A stretch of DNA of 64,000 nt from an uncultured Faecalibacterium sp. GTDB taxonomy: Bacteria > Bacillota > Clostridia > Oscillospirales > Ruminococcaceae. The stretch spans positions 1 to 64,000 of the forward strand of contig CAJFNF010000001.1 in NCBI GenBank assembly GCA_904394215.1, read 5' to 3'. The notes beneath the pieces are model-generated. The model was not told the DNA's origin and searched no databases. It was given only the letters and a program-made list of their open reading frames with translations. Position 1 is the stretch's first letter. Every line of letters begins with the position of its first letter. Both the position numbers and the translations under genes were made by a program. Below, piece by piece: positions 36,002 to 45,195 of this stretch.

Positions 36002-38794
36002 GTGCCTAAAGCAAAATCTCAATACGACAGTACCCTGCACCTGCCCAAAACCTTGTTCGAGATGCGTGCCGGCCTTCCCAAGAAGGAGCCCGTCATGCTG
36101 GAGGATTGGAACAAGAACGATCTGTACAACCAGCTGATGAAGCACAATGAGGGCAAGCCCACCTTTGTGCTGCACGATGGCCCTCCGTACGCCAACGGCA
36201 ACATTCACATGGGCACCGCCCTGAACAAGATCATCAAGGATATCATCATCCGCGAGAAGAACATGGACGGCTACAAGGCCCCCTATATTCCCGGTTTTGA
36301 TACCCACGGCCTGCCCATCGAGCTGAAGGCCCTTTCTTCTGTCGGCGACAAGAAGAAGGATATTTCCAAGCTGGGCCTGCGTCAGATCTGCGAGAAGTTT
36401 GCCACTGAGCACATCGACATCATGAGCGATCAGTTCAAGCGTCTGGGTGTCATCGGTGACTTTGAGCATCCTTACCTGACCCTGAAGCCTGAGTTTGAGG
36501 CCCGCCAGATCGAAATCTTTGGCGAGATGGCCAAGAAGGGCTACATCTACAAGGGCCTGAAGCCTGTTTACTGGTGCCCTGAGTGCCGCACTGCTCTGGC
36601 TGAGGCTGAGATCGAATACGGCGAGGACGACTGTGACTCTATCTTCGTTCAGTTCCATGTGACCCAGGATCCCAACGGCGTGCTGGCCAAATACGGCATC
36701 CCGATGGACAAGACCTGGTTTGTGATCTGGACCACCACTACCTGGACTCTGCCCGCCAACGAGGCCATCTGCCTGAACGGCGCCCTGGAGTACTCCTTCG
36801 TCAAGTTCAATGGCGAGTACCACATCATGGCCACCGAGCTGGTAGACAGCGTCATGAAAGCCTGCAACATCACCGAGTATGAGGTGGTGGGCCAGCCGGT
36901 CATGGGCTCTGAGTTTGAGATGATGCGGTATCAGCATGTTTACCTGCCCAAAGAAGGCCTGGTGATCCTGGGCGATCACGTCACCCTGGAGAGCGGCTCT
37001 GGCTGTGTTCATACCGCCGGCGGCCACGGCGTCGACGACTTCAACGTCAGCCAGAAGTACAATGTGCCCATTACCGTTCCTGTGGACGATGGCGGCTATC
37101 TGACCGAGCTGGCCGGCAAGTATGCAGGGCAGAAGGTGTGGGATGCCAACAAGACCATCCTGGCAGACCTGACTGCAGCCGGCGTCATCCTGGGCCAGGT
37201 GCACATCAAGCACCAGTACCCCCACTGCTGGCGCTGCCACAACCCCATCATCTTCCGCGCCACCGAGCAGTGGTTCTGCTCCATTGACGCCTTCAAGGAT
37301 GAGGTCTACAAGGCCATCGACGGCGTCCAGTGGATGCCCGAGTGGGGCCATGACCGTATGTACGGCATGGTGCGTGACCGCAGCGACTGGTGCATCAGCC
37401 GTCAGCGTACCTGGGGCGTGCCCATTCCTGCCTTCTACTGCAAGAAGTGCGGCAAGTACCACATCACCGACGCCACCATCAAGGCTGTCAGCGACCTGTT
37501 CCGCAAGGAAGGCTCTGACGCCTGGTATAAGTATGACGCAGAGCAGATCATCCCGGCAGGGGAGGTCTGCGAGAACTGTGGCGGCACCGAGTGGACCAAG
37601 GACACCGACATCATGGACGTCTGGTTCGACTCCGGTTCCACCCACCGCGCTGTGCTGGAAGAGCGGCCCGAGCTGCACTTCCCCGCAGACCTGTATATGG
37701 AAGGTGCCGACCAGTTCCGCGGCTGGTTCCAGTCCAGCCTGCTGACCAGTGTTGCAAGCCGCGGCGTGGCTCCCTATAAGGCAGTTCTGTGCCATGGCTG
37801 GGTCGTGGACGAGCAGGGCAAGCAGATGCACAAGAGCGCCGGCAACGGTGTGGAGCCTTCCGAAGTCATCAAGGACTACGGCGCCGATATCATCCGTCTG
37901 TGGGTTGCTTCTTCCGATTACACGGTGGATGTCCGCGCCGGCAAGAATATCTTCAAGCAGCTGAGCGAGGCTTACCGCAAGATCCGCAACACTGCCCGCT
38001 TCATCCTGGGCAACCTGGATGGCTTTGATCCCAACACCGACATGCTGCCGCTGGATCAGCTGCAGGAGATCGATCGCTGGGCTCTAGCCGCTCTGGACGA
38101 CCTGCTGAAGGAGACCGATGCAGGCTATGCTGCCTATAACTTCAACAAGGTCTATCATGCGGTCTACAACTTCTGCGTGGTGGCCATGTCCAACTTCTAC
38201 CTGGATGTCATCAAGGACCGTCTGTACTGCACCAACGGCGCAGCCCGCCAGGCCGCTCAGACTGCCATGTATAAGATCCTGGTGACCCTGGACAAGATCA
38301 TTGCTCCCATCCTGTGCTTCACCAGCCAGGAGATCTGGGACTTCCTGCCCAAGACCGAGGGCATGAACCGCTATGTGGTGTTCGAGGATATGCCTCACGC
38401 CGGTGCCTGGGCCGCTGACGAGGCTTTCAAGGCCAAGTGGGCCAAGCTGATGGCCGTCCGCGACGAGGTCAAGAAGTCTCTGGAGATCGCCCGCAACGAC
38501 AAGAGGATCGGTGCTTCTCTGGAAGCTGCCGTCACCCTGTGCTGCAGCGACGAGGTCTACAGCCTGCTGAACAGCGTCCCCATGGACGAACTGGCCGACC
38601 TGATGATTGTCTCCCGTGTGGAGCTGGTGAAGGGCGAGGGCGGCACCGCTTCCGCCGTGGAAGGCCTGGGCATTGCCACTGACCATGCCGTGGGTGAGAA
38701 GTGCGAGCGCTGCTGGAAGTACACCGCTGACATCGGTTCTCATCCTGCTCATCCGACCCTGTGCGCACGCTGCGCCAGCGTCATCGAGGGCTGA
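36002..38794 (+). CDS. ileS: Isoleucyl-tRNA synthetase
   Basis: DGPPYANGNIHMGTALNKIIKD; KMSKS-like MHKSAGNGVEPSE; C-terminal Zn cysteines CERCWKY...CARC. Likely GTG start. Confidence 0.96.
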   Translation: MPKAKSQYDSTLHLPKTLFEMRAGLPKKEPVMLEDWNKNDLYNQLMKHNEGKPTFVLHDGPPYANGNIHMGTALNKIIKDIIIREKNMDGYKAPYIPGFDTHGLPIELKALSSVGDKKKDISKLGLRQICEKFATEHIDIMSDQFKRLGVIGDFEHPYLTLKPEFEARQIEIFGEMAKKGYIYKGLKPVYWCPECRTALAEAEIEYGEDDCDSIFVQFHVTQDPNGVLAKYGIPMDKTWFVIWTTTTWTLPANEAICLNGALEYSFVKFNGEYHIMATELVDSVMKACNITEYEVVGQPVMGSEFEMMRYQHVYLPKEGLVILGDHVTLESGSGCVHTAGGHGVDDFNVSQKYNVPITVPVDDGGYLTELAGKYAGQKVWDANKTILADLTAAGVILGQVHIKHQYPHCWRCHNPIIFRATEQWFCSIDAFKDEVYKAIDGVQWMPEWGHDRMYGMVRDRSDWCISRQRTWGVPIPAFYCKKCGKYHITDATIKAVSDLFRKEGSDAWYKYDAEQIIPAGEVCENCGGTEWTKDTDIMDVWFDSGSTHRAVLEERPELHFPADLYMEGADQFRGWFQSSLLTSVASRGVAPYKAVLCHGWVVDEQGKQMHKSAGNGVEPSEVIKDYGADIIRLWVASSDYTVDVRAGKNIFKQLSEAYRKIRNTARFILGNLDGFDPNTDMLPLDQLQEIDRWALAALDDLLKETDAGYAAYNFNKVYHAVYNFCVVAMSNFYLDVIKDRLYCTNGAARQAAQTAMYKILVTLDKIIAPILCFTSQEIWDFLPKTEGMNRYVVFEDMPHAGAWAADEAFKAKWAKLMAVRDEVKKSLEIARNDKRIGASLEAAVTLCCSDEVYSLLNSVPMDELADLMIVSRVELVKGEGGTASAVEGLGIATDHAVGEKCERCWKYTADIGSHPAHPTLCARCASVIEG

Positions 38795-38830
38795 TGCTCT
38801 GGCTCTGATTTGATGGAGTAAAAATAGAAG

Positions 38831-38874
38831 GACGGCGTTCCCTCGGTACGATCTTGGGGAGCGCCGTTCTTTGC
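38831..38874 (+). terminator. Imperfect terminator hairpin after ileS
   Basis: GGACGGCGTTCCC ... GGGGAGCGCCGTTCTTT. Confidence 0.55.
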
Positions 38875-38949
38875 AAACGCCAAAAACTGTCAGGGCGAGG
38901 CTCGCCGCAGGGTTGCAGCGGGCCTCAGCCGTCCCACAGGAGAAATGTT

Positions 38950-39420
38950 ATGTTTGTGTTCCTGAATCTCGTCTGCATTGCCGCCCTGGTGGGCATTGAT
39001 CAGGCAATCAAGCTCTGGGCTGTTCAAAATCTGATGCCGGTGGAATCCATGCCGCTGATTCCCCATATCGTGGAGCTGCGGTTTGTCTACAATGAAGGAA
39101 TGTCCTTCAGCCTTCTCAGCGGCAAACAGGAGTTTCTGATTGCCGCCACCAGCATCGGCATGCTGGTGATCGCCTGGTGGCTGTTCACCCATTGCCGCAA
39201 CGATCAGCTGCAGCGCTGGGCCTGGGTCCTGGTTCTGGGCGGCGGCATCGGCAACCTGATCGACCGGATTGCCGAAGGCCGTGTGGTGGACTATATCAAT
39301 CTGCTGTTCATGCGTTTCGCAGTGTTCAACTTCGCCGATATCTGTGTCTGTGTCGGGATGGGCCTGTGGATTCTGGCCATCATTCTGGAAGAGCGCAGAA
39401 ATCCGGAGGGAAAGAAGTAA
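38950..39420 (+). CDS. lspA: Lipoprotein signal peptidase (SPase II)
   Basis: IDQAIKLWAV; GGGIGNLIDRIAEGRVVDYINL; FNFADICVCVGM. Confidence 0.95.
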   Translation: MFVFLNLVCIAALVGIDQAIKLWAVQNLMPVESMPLIPHIVELRFVYNEGMSFSLLSGKQEFLIAATSIGMLVIAWWLFTHCRNDQLQRWAWVLVLGGGIGNLIDRIAEGRVVDYINLLFMRFAVFNFADICVCVGMGLWILAIILEERRNPEGKK

Positions 39421-39423
39421 TCC

Positions 39424-40356
39424 ATGGAACAGCGCGAATTTTCGGTGGAAGCAGAGAGCGCCGGCCAGCGGATTGACCGTTTTCTGGCCGGGGAAGACAC
39501 CGGCCTCTCCCGCAGTGCCCTGCAAAACCTGATTGCAGAGGGCCATGTGCTGGCCAACGGCAAACAGGCTGTGAAAAACCTCAAATTGAAAACCGGAGAC
39601 ACCATCCTGCTGGAGATCCCCGACGCGGCGCCCATTGCCGCCGTACCCCAGGATATTCCGCTGGACGTGGTGTATGAGGATTCCCATCTGCTGGTGGTAA
39701 ACAAGCCCAAGGGAATGGTGGTTCACCCGGCCCCGGGCAACCCGGACGGCACCCTGGTCAACGCACTGCTGTGGCACTGCCGGGGCAGCCTGTCGGGGAT
39801 CGGCGGTGAAATCCGGCCGGGCATCGTCCACCGCATTGATAAAGATACCAGCGGCCTGCTGGTGGTGGCCAAAGACGATGCCACCCATATTGGCCTGTCC
39901 CGCCAAATGGCGGAACACAGCGTCGAGCGGGCCTATCAGACGGTGGTCTATGGCGGTTTCAGTGAGGACGATGGTTTTGTGGAGAGCTATCTGGGCCGCT
40001 CCAAAACCGACCGCAAAAAGATGGCGGTATACCCTGCCGGGGAACCCCACACCAAATATGCCTATACCGGCTGGCGGGTTCTGGAACGGCTGGGGGAATT
40101 CACCCTGCTGGAATGCCGCCTGAAAACAGGGCGTACTCACCAGATCCGCGTTCATATGGCATCCATTCATCATCCGGTGGCAGGAGATGCCGTCTATGGG
40201 CCCCGGAACTGCATCACCAGCCTTCACGGCCAGTGCCTCCATGCCAAAACGCTGGGATTCATCCATCCGGCCACAGGGGAGTGGCTGTCCTTTAACAGTG
40301 AGCTGCCTGCGTACTTCACCCATTTTTTGACCTCATTAAGGAGGGGACGGACATGA
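39424..40356 (+). CDS. RluA-family pseudouridine synthase
   Basis: S4 N-terminus; GIVHRIDKDTSGLLVVAK; LKTGRTHQIRVH. Confidence 0.95.
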   Translation: MEQREFSVEAESAGQRIDRFLAGEDTGLSRSALQNLIAEGHVLANGKQAVKNLKLKTGDTILLEIPDAAPIAAVPQDIPLDVVYEDSHLLVVNKPKGMVVHPAPGNPDGTLVNALLWHCRGSLSGIGGEIRPGIVHRIDKDTSGLLVVAKDDATHIGLSRQMAEHSVERAYQTVVYGGFSEDDGFVESYLGRSKTDRKKMAVYPAGEPHTKYAYTGWRVLERLGEFTLLECRLKTGRTHQIRVHMASIHHPVAGDAVYGPRNCITSLHGQCLHAKTLGFIHPATGEWLSFNSELPAYFTHFLTSLRRGRT

Positions 40357-41180
40357 AACAGTCGCTGGAATCCACGCTGGTTCTCTGCGATCTGGACGCA
40401 TTGATGCTGGGAGCCGACGGCAACCTGACCCAGGTGCTGCGGGACGTTTTGCAGCTGTTTACGGCCCGGGGCGGCCAGCTGACCGTCTTTTCCCAGAAGA
40501 CCCCCAAAGCGGTGCGTGCCATTCTGGGCAGCGTTTCCCTGGCTGCTCCTGCGCTGCTGTGCGGCGGCACTCTGGTCTACAGCTTTTCCGCCGGCAATGG
40601 GCAGGCCATGGCCAGCTTCGCGGCCCTGGGGGATGATTTCCTGGCCAAGCTTCCTTCAGCGCCCGGCATCGGCATCGCCCTTCAGATGAAGGATGGTTCC
40701 ACCCGGGTTCTCCGGATGAACCACGCTCTGGATCGGCATCTGCGCCACGAGTGGACTCCTTATCTGCTCACCAAGACCGAGGGCGTATCCAGTGCCGACG
40801 TGCTGCGGGTGCTTCTCTACCAGGATGCCAAGACCATCCCGGCCTTGCAGACCTTTGAGAAGGCGCTGGAAGAAACCGGCGCTCCGCTCCGGCAGGACCG
40901 GCTGGCCATCGACTGTCTGGCTCTGACCCCCGACAGCATGAACATGGGGGCTGCATTCAGTGCCGTCTGTGCCTCCGCCATGCGCTCGCCCGAGAATATC
41001 ACCGTACTGGCCGGCAGCGGTCAGATGGTGGAATTGATGCGCCTGGCCGGCCAGAGTGCTGCGGCTTTTGACGCTCCGGCAGAAGTCCGGCTGGCGGCAG
41101 GGCAGGTGACCTATTGCCGCGCTTCGGAAGGCGCTGCAGCGGAGTATCTGTATCAGCTGGTACGGAACAGCGAGGGCTAA
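40353..41180 (+). CDS. HAD-superfamily (Cof-like) protein
   Basis: LVLCDLDALMLGADGNLTQVLRDVLQLFTARGGQLTVFSQKTP; ATGA overlap with upstream gene. Confidence 0.7.
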   Translation: MKQSLESTLVLCDLDALMLGADGNLTQVLRDVLQLFTARGGQLTVFSQKTPKAVRAILGSVSLAAPALLCGGTLVYSFSAGNGQAMASFAALGDDFLAKLPSAPGIGIALQMKDGSTRVLRMNHALDRHLRHEWTPYLLTKTEGVSSADVLRVLLYQDAKTIPALQTFEKALEETGAPLRQDRLAIDCLALTPDSMNMGAAFSAVCASAMRSPENITVLAGSGQMVELMRLAGQSAAAFDAPAEVRLAAGQVTYCRASEGAAAEYLYQLVRNSEG

Positions 41181-41253
41181 GAGGTAAAATTCCTGTAAAA
41201 AGTTCTCCGTACCTGGTGCGGAGGGCTTTCTTTTTTGCGGAGGATACAGTACA

Positions 41254-41607
41254 ATGAAAAGGAAGCCTGTCACAAGACAGGAAAAAATCTTCCTGGCGGC
41301 ATCGGTTGCGGTGTCAGCTTTGCTGATGGTGTCGGCCTATCTGTTCACGGCGCCCCTGATTCCCATGCAGTTGGTCGGAAGCGCCGGTTCTACGGTGACC
41401 TTGCTGGATGCCGCCCGGGTGGATTTGAATACCGCCGGGCTGGAAGCTCTGTGCACCCTGCCTGGCATCGGGGAAAAGAAAGCCCAGGCCATTATCGATG
41501 ACCGTCTGGCCAATGGTCTTTACCAGCAGGTGGAAGATGTGGCACGGGTGAGCGGAATTACCCAGAATACCATTGCCCAATGGGCCGGCCTGGCCTATGT
41601 GAGCTGA
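41254..41607 (+). CDS. ComEA-type helix-hairpin-helix protein
   Basis: N-terminal TM; VDLNTAGLEALCTLPGIGEKKAQAIIDDRLANGLYQQVEDVARVSGI. Confidence 0.88.
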   Translation: MKRKPVTRQEKIFLAASVAVSALLMVSAYLFTAPLIPMQLVGSAGSTVTLLDAARVDLNTAGLEALCTLPGIGEKKAQAIIDDRLANGLYQQVEDVARVSGITQNTIAQWAGLAYVS

Positions 41608-41626
41608 CAGAAGGGGAATGAGGACT

Positions 41627-43972
41627 ATGAAGGAAGAAAGTATTTTTATCAACCGGGAATTGAGCTGGCTGGATTTTAACCAGCGGGTCCTGGTGCTGGG
41701 CAAGGACAAGAACGTCCCTCTGGCGGAGCAGCTGAAATTTCTGGCCATTTACGGGTCCAACCTGGACGAGTTCTTTATGGTGCGCGTCGGCTCCCTGCAG
41801 GAGCGGGCCAACCTCAAAGGCAAAAAGGAAAAGCCTGAGAACAAAACCAATATGACCCCTGAGGAACAGCTCAATGCCATCATGCCCAAGACGGCTGAGC
41901 TGCAGATGGACTGTGACAAGTACTATCACAAGGCTCTGGAGGCCCTGGCCGAGCACGGCTACCGGAAGGTGAACTTTGACAAGATCTCCAAAGAAGATGA
42001 GCGGTTCTGGAAGAAATACTTTCAGAGCGAGCTGTTCCCGATCCTGAGCCCGCAGATTGTGGATAACCGCCATCCCTTCCCGTTCCTGCGGAACAAAGAG
42101 ATTTACCTGGGCGTCCTGCTGAAAGACAAGAAGGAAGGGGACATGAGCCTGGGCATCATCCCGATTTCCAGCCAGATGGAGCGCCTGTGCTTCCTGAAGC
42201 GGGACGGTGAAACCCAGTTTGCCCTCACCGAAGAAATGGTCTATCACTATGTCAGCATGGTTTTTGCCAAGGAAACCATCCTGGAAAAATGCCTGTTCCG
42301 GGTCACCCGGAACGCTGACATTGACGTCAAAGAAGGCATGATGGATCATGATATCGATTACCGCGAGATCATGACCGAGCTGCTCAAGCGCCGCCGCAAG
42401 CTGGCAGCCGTCCGGCTCCAGATCACCCCTGCGCCGGCCCCTGAGATTACCAAGATGCTTTGCGCCCGCCTGGAGCTGAATCACCGCCGGGTCTTTGAGC
42501 AGAAGAGCTCTCTGGATCTCAGCTTCTTCTACAAGCTGGATACTCGCATCGAAAACGACGGCCATGCCGAATTGTTCTATTCGCCGGCCCGGCCCATGAT
42601 GCCGCCCCTCAACTACAGCCTGACCAGCGAAGTCCAGAAACACGATGTGCTGCTGTACTATCCGTACCAGTCCATCCGCCCCTTCATCACCATGCTGAAG
42701 AAGGCTGCCCGGGACCCTGAGGTCATCTCCATCAAGATGACCCTGTACCGCCTGGCCCGGGAGTCCCAGATTGTGCAGGCTCTGGTGGATGCCGCTGAAA
42801 ACGGCAAGGAAGTGGTGGCTCTGGTGGAGCTGCGGGCCCGCTTTGATGAACAGAACAACATCGACTGGTCCAAGCAGCTGGAGGAAGCCGGCTGTACTGT
42901 GGTTTACGGCTTTGAGGACTACAAGGTTCACTCCAAACTGACCCTGATCACCCGCAAGAATGCAGAGGGTTATTCCTACATCACCCAGATTGGCACCGGC
43001 AACTACAACGAGAAAACCAGCGAGCTGTATACCGACCTGTCCTTCATCACTTCCGACCCCGATATTGGCGAGGAAGCCGCAGGCGTGTTCCAGAACCTGG
43101 CCGTCCAAAAGCTGACCGAAGAGACCGACCAGATGCTGGTGGCGCCTCTGCGGTTCAAGAGCGTCCTCCTGGATGAGATGGACCGGATCATCGAAGCCGC
43201 ACGGCTGGGCCGTCCCGCTTCCATGATTCTGAAGAATAACTCCATCAGCGACCGTGACATCATCCTGAAGCTCGAAGAGGCCAGCTGCGCCGGCGTCCGG
43301 ATCGACATGATCGTCCGCGGCATCTGCTGTGTCCGGGCAGGCGTTCCCGGCAAAACCGAGAACCTGCACATCCGCAGCATTGTGGGCCGCTATCTGGAGC
43401 ATGCCCGGATTTACAGCTTCTTTGACGGCCGCGAGACCCGGGTCTACATCGCATCGGGCGATTTCCTGACCCGGAACACGGAGTGCCGTGTGGAGGTTGG
43501 CGTCCGGATCAACGATCCGGTGCTGGTCCAGAAGCTGACCAATATCCTGGAGATGCAGCTGGCCGATAATGTGAATGCCCGGGAAATGCAGCCTGACGGC
43601 AGCTATCAGAAGGTGAAGCATGCCCCCGGCGAGCCCCTGGTCAACAGCCAGATGGGTATGTACGAACTGCTGAAGGATGACTGGACCGGCGGCCGGCCTG
43701 CCTCCTCTGCTACAGTCAAGACCGCTGAGCCCATCCCTGTCCAGGCAAAGGTTGTTGTACGTCCTGCTGTTCCCGCTGCACCTGCCGCACCTGTTGCACC
43801 TGTTGCGCAGGAAGTCAAGCCGGCACCTCAGCCTGTGGCAGCAGAGCCTCAGCCCGCTGCCTCTGCTGCAGAAGCTCCCAAACCCGCCGAGACCGTCGTG
43901 GTAGTGAAAGAGCAGCCTCAGGGAGGCCTGTTCTCTCGTCTGCGCAGAGCTCTGTTCGGCGGCAGAAAGTAA
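41627..43972 (+). CDS. ppk1: Polyphosphate kinase 1 with Pro/Ala-rich tail
   Basis: FINRELSWLDFNQRVL; IGTGNYNEKTSELYTDLSF; tail PAVPAAPAAPVAPVAQEV...GGLFSRLRRALFGGRK. Confidence 0.95.
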   Translation: MKEESIFINRELSWLDFNQRVLVLGKDKNVPLAEQLKFLAIYGSNLDEFFMVRVGSLQERANLKGKKEKPENKTNMTPEEQLNAIMPKTAELQMDCDKYYHKALEALAEHGYRKVNFDKISKEDERFWKKYFQSELFPILSPQIVDNRHPFPFLRNKEIYLGVLLKDKKEGDMSLGIIPISSQMERLCFLKRDGETQFALTEEMVYHYVSMVFAKETILEKCLFRVTRNADIDVKEGMMDHDIDYREIMTELLKRRRKLAAVRLQITPAPAPEITKMLCARLELNHRRVFEQKSSLDLSFFYKLDTRIENDGHAELFYSPARPMMPPLNYSLTSEVQKHDVLLYYPYQSIRPFITMLKKAARDPEVISIKMTLYRLARESQIVQALVDAAENGKEVVALVELRARFDEQNNIDWSKQLEEAGCTVVYGFEDYKVHSKLTLITRKNAEGYSYITQIGTGNYNEKTSELYTDLSFITSDPDIGEEAAGVFQNLAVQKLTEETDQMLVAPLRFKSVLLDEMDRIIEAARLGRPASMILKNNSISDRDIILKLEEASCAGVRIDMIVRGICCVRAGVPGKTENLHIRSIVGRYLEHARIYSFFDGRETRVYIASGDFLTRNTECRVEVGVRINDPVLVQKLTNILEMQLADNVNAREMQPDGSYQKVKHAPGEPLVNSQMGMYELLKDDWTGGRPASSATVKTAEPIPVQAKVVVRPAVPAAPAAPVAPVAQEVKPAPQPVAAEPQPAASAAEAPKPAETVVVVKEQPQGGLFSRLRRALFGGRK

Positions 43973-44039
43973 AGGGCGTTTTGTGATGAGCCCACCGCCA
44001 TCCTGCATACAATAGCCTCAGGGAAAAGGGGGCGTTGGC

Positions 44040-44651
44040 GTGCAGGCAAGACGGATCCATTTTAGAAAAAACAATTCTTTTATAAGGACAGCCCGTCCAA
44101 AGGCCGTCAGGCAAAGAACGTTCCGCCTGGCGGTTCTTTTGTGCGGGCTGCTCTTGTGCCTTGGGACAGCCATGGTGCTGCGGGCCTGCGCCCAGCGGGC
44201 GGCCCCGGCAGGATGCAGCCTCCAGGGTAGGGTACCGGCTTCTGATCTTACCTTTCCTCTGGGGACAAGCAGCTGGCATCTGTCATCAGGATACGGCTGG
44301 CGATCGGACCCCTTGGATCCGGATCAGGAGGATTTTCACCGCGGGGTGGATCTGGCCTGCGGGGAGGGGACGCCGGTCCTGGCAGCAATGGATGGCGTGG
44401 TCTTCGCTGCCGGCCGCAGCAGCAGCTATGGCAATTATATCCGCCTGGCCCACGACGATGGGATGGAAACCCTCTACGCCCACCTCCAATACCTCTATGC
44501 CCGCCCCGGGCAGGTGGTAAAGGCAGGGGAGGTCCTGGGGACAGCCGGGCAGACCGGCCGGGCCACCGGACCGCATCTTCACTTTGAACTCCTGTACCGG
44601 GCTACCCGCTATGATCCGTCCGATCTGTTGGGGCTGGGAGAAGCGGTCTGA
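44040..44651 (+). CDS. M23-type peptidase-fold protein (SpoIVFA-like)
   Basis: N-terminal TM; SGYGWRSDPLDPDQEDFHRGVDLACGEGTPVLAAMDGVVF...GRATGPHLHFELLYR; overlaps M50 gene. Confidence 0.82.
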   Translation: MQARRIHFRKNNSFIRTARPKAVRQRTFRLAVLLCGLLLCLGTAMVLRACAQRAAPAGCSLQGRVPASDLTFPLGTSSWHLSSGYGWRSDPLDPDQEDFHRGVDLACGEGTPVLAAMDGVVFAAGRSSSYGNYIRLAHDDGMETLYAHLQYLYARPGQVVKAGEVLGTAGQTGRATGPHLHFELLYRATRYDPSDLLGLGEAV

Positions 44652-45133
44652 TGCGGGGCAGTCTCTTTCCGCGCCGCATCCAGGTGGGGCCGGTAGTTTT
44701 TCGCGACCCTTTTTTCACCTGCAGCCTGCTGTATCTGCTGCTCTACTTTGACAGCAGCCAGTTTCTCCGGATTGGGCTGCTGGCAGCTTTTCTGCATGAG
44801 TGCGGACACATTCTCGTATTCCTGGCGCTGTTCCGCCGGGTGCCTGTGATCGAGGTGACCATGACCGGGTTCTGCATGCAGATCAGAGGCTTCATCTTTT
44901 CACGCCCCCAAAAATTTTGTCTGGCAGCAGCCGGGCCGGCTGCCAACGCCCTGCTGGCCGCCGTGTGGTATCTGCGCCTGAGCCAGCGGTTCACAGTATG
45001 GGACGCCGCTTTTCTGGCGGCCAATCTCCTGACCGGCGGTTTCAATCTTCTGCCGGTTCCACCCCTGGACGGCGCACAGATGCTGGCGGCTCTGCTGCAG
45101 AAAAATGAGAAATTGCAATCCGTCCCAAAATAA
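44651..45133 (+). CDS. Site-2 protease (M50, SpoIVFB-like)
   Basis: HECGH zinc motif; GFNLLPVPPLDGAQML second motif; multi-TM. Confidence 0.85.
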   Translation: MRGSLFPRRIQVGPVVFRDPFFTCSLLYLLLYFDSSQFLRIGLLAAFLHECGHILVFLALFRRVPVIEVTMTGFCMQIRGFIFSRPQKFCLAAAGPAANALLAAVWYLRLSQRFTVWDAAFLAANLLTGGFNLLPVPPLDGAQMLAALLQKNEKLQSVPK

Positions 45134-45195
45134 GGTACAATAAAATAACTGACGAAACTAAAAACGGGACCATGATCCCGACTTGGAGGAACCCG

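Noticed and set aside
35855-37831. 658-aa minus-strand ORF opposite ileS
   Set aside because: Same artefact; ileS confirmed on the plus strand.
41558-44008. 816-aa minus-strand ORF opposite ppk1
   Set aside because: Antisense shadow of a GC-rich gene with strong ppk1 motifs on the plus strand; no RBS or recognisable domain.
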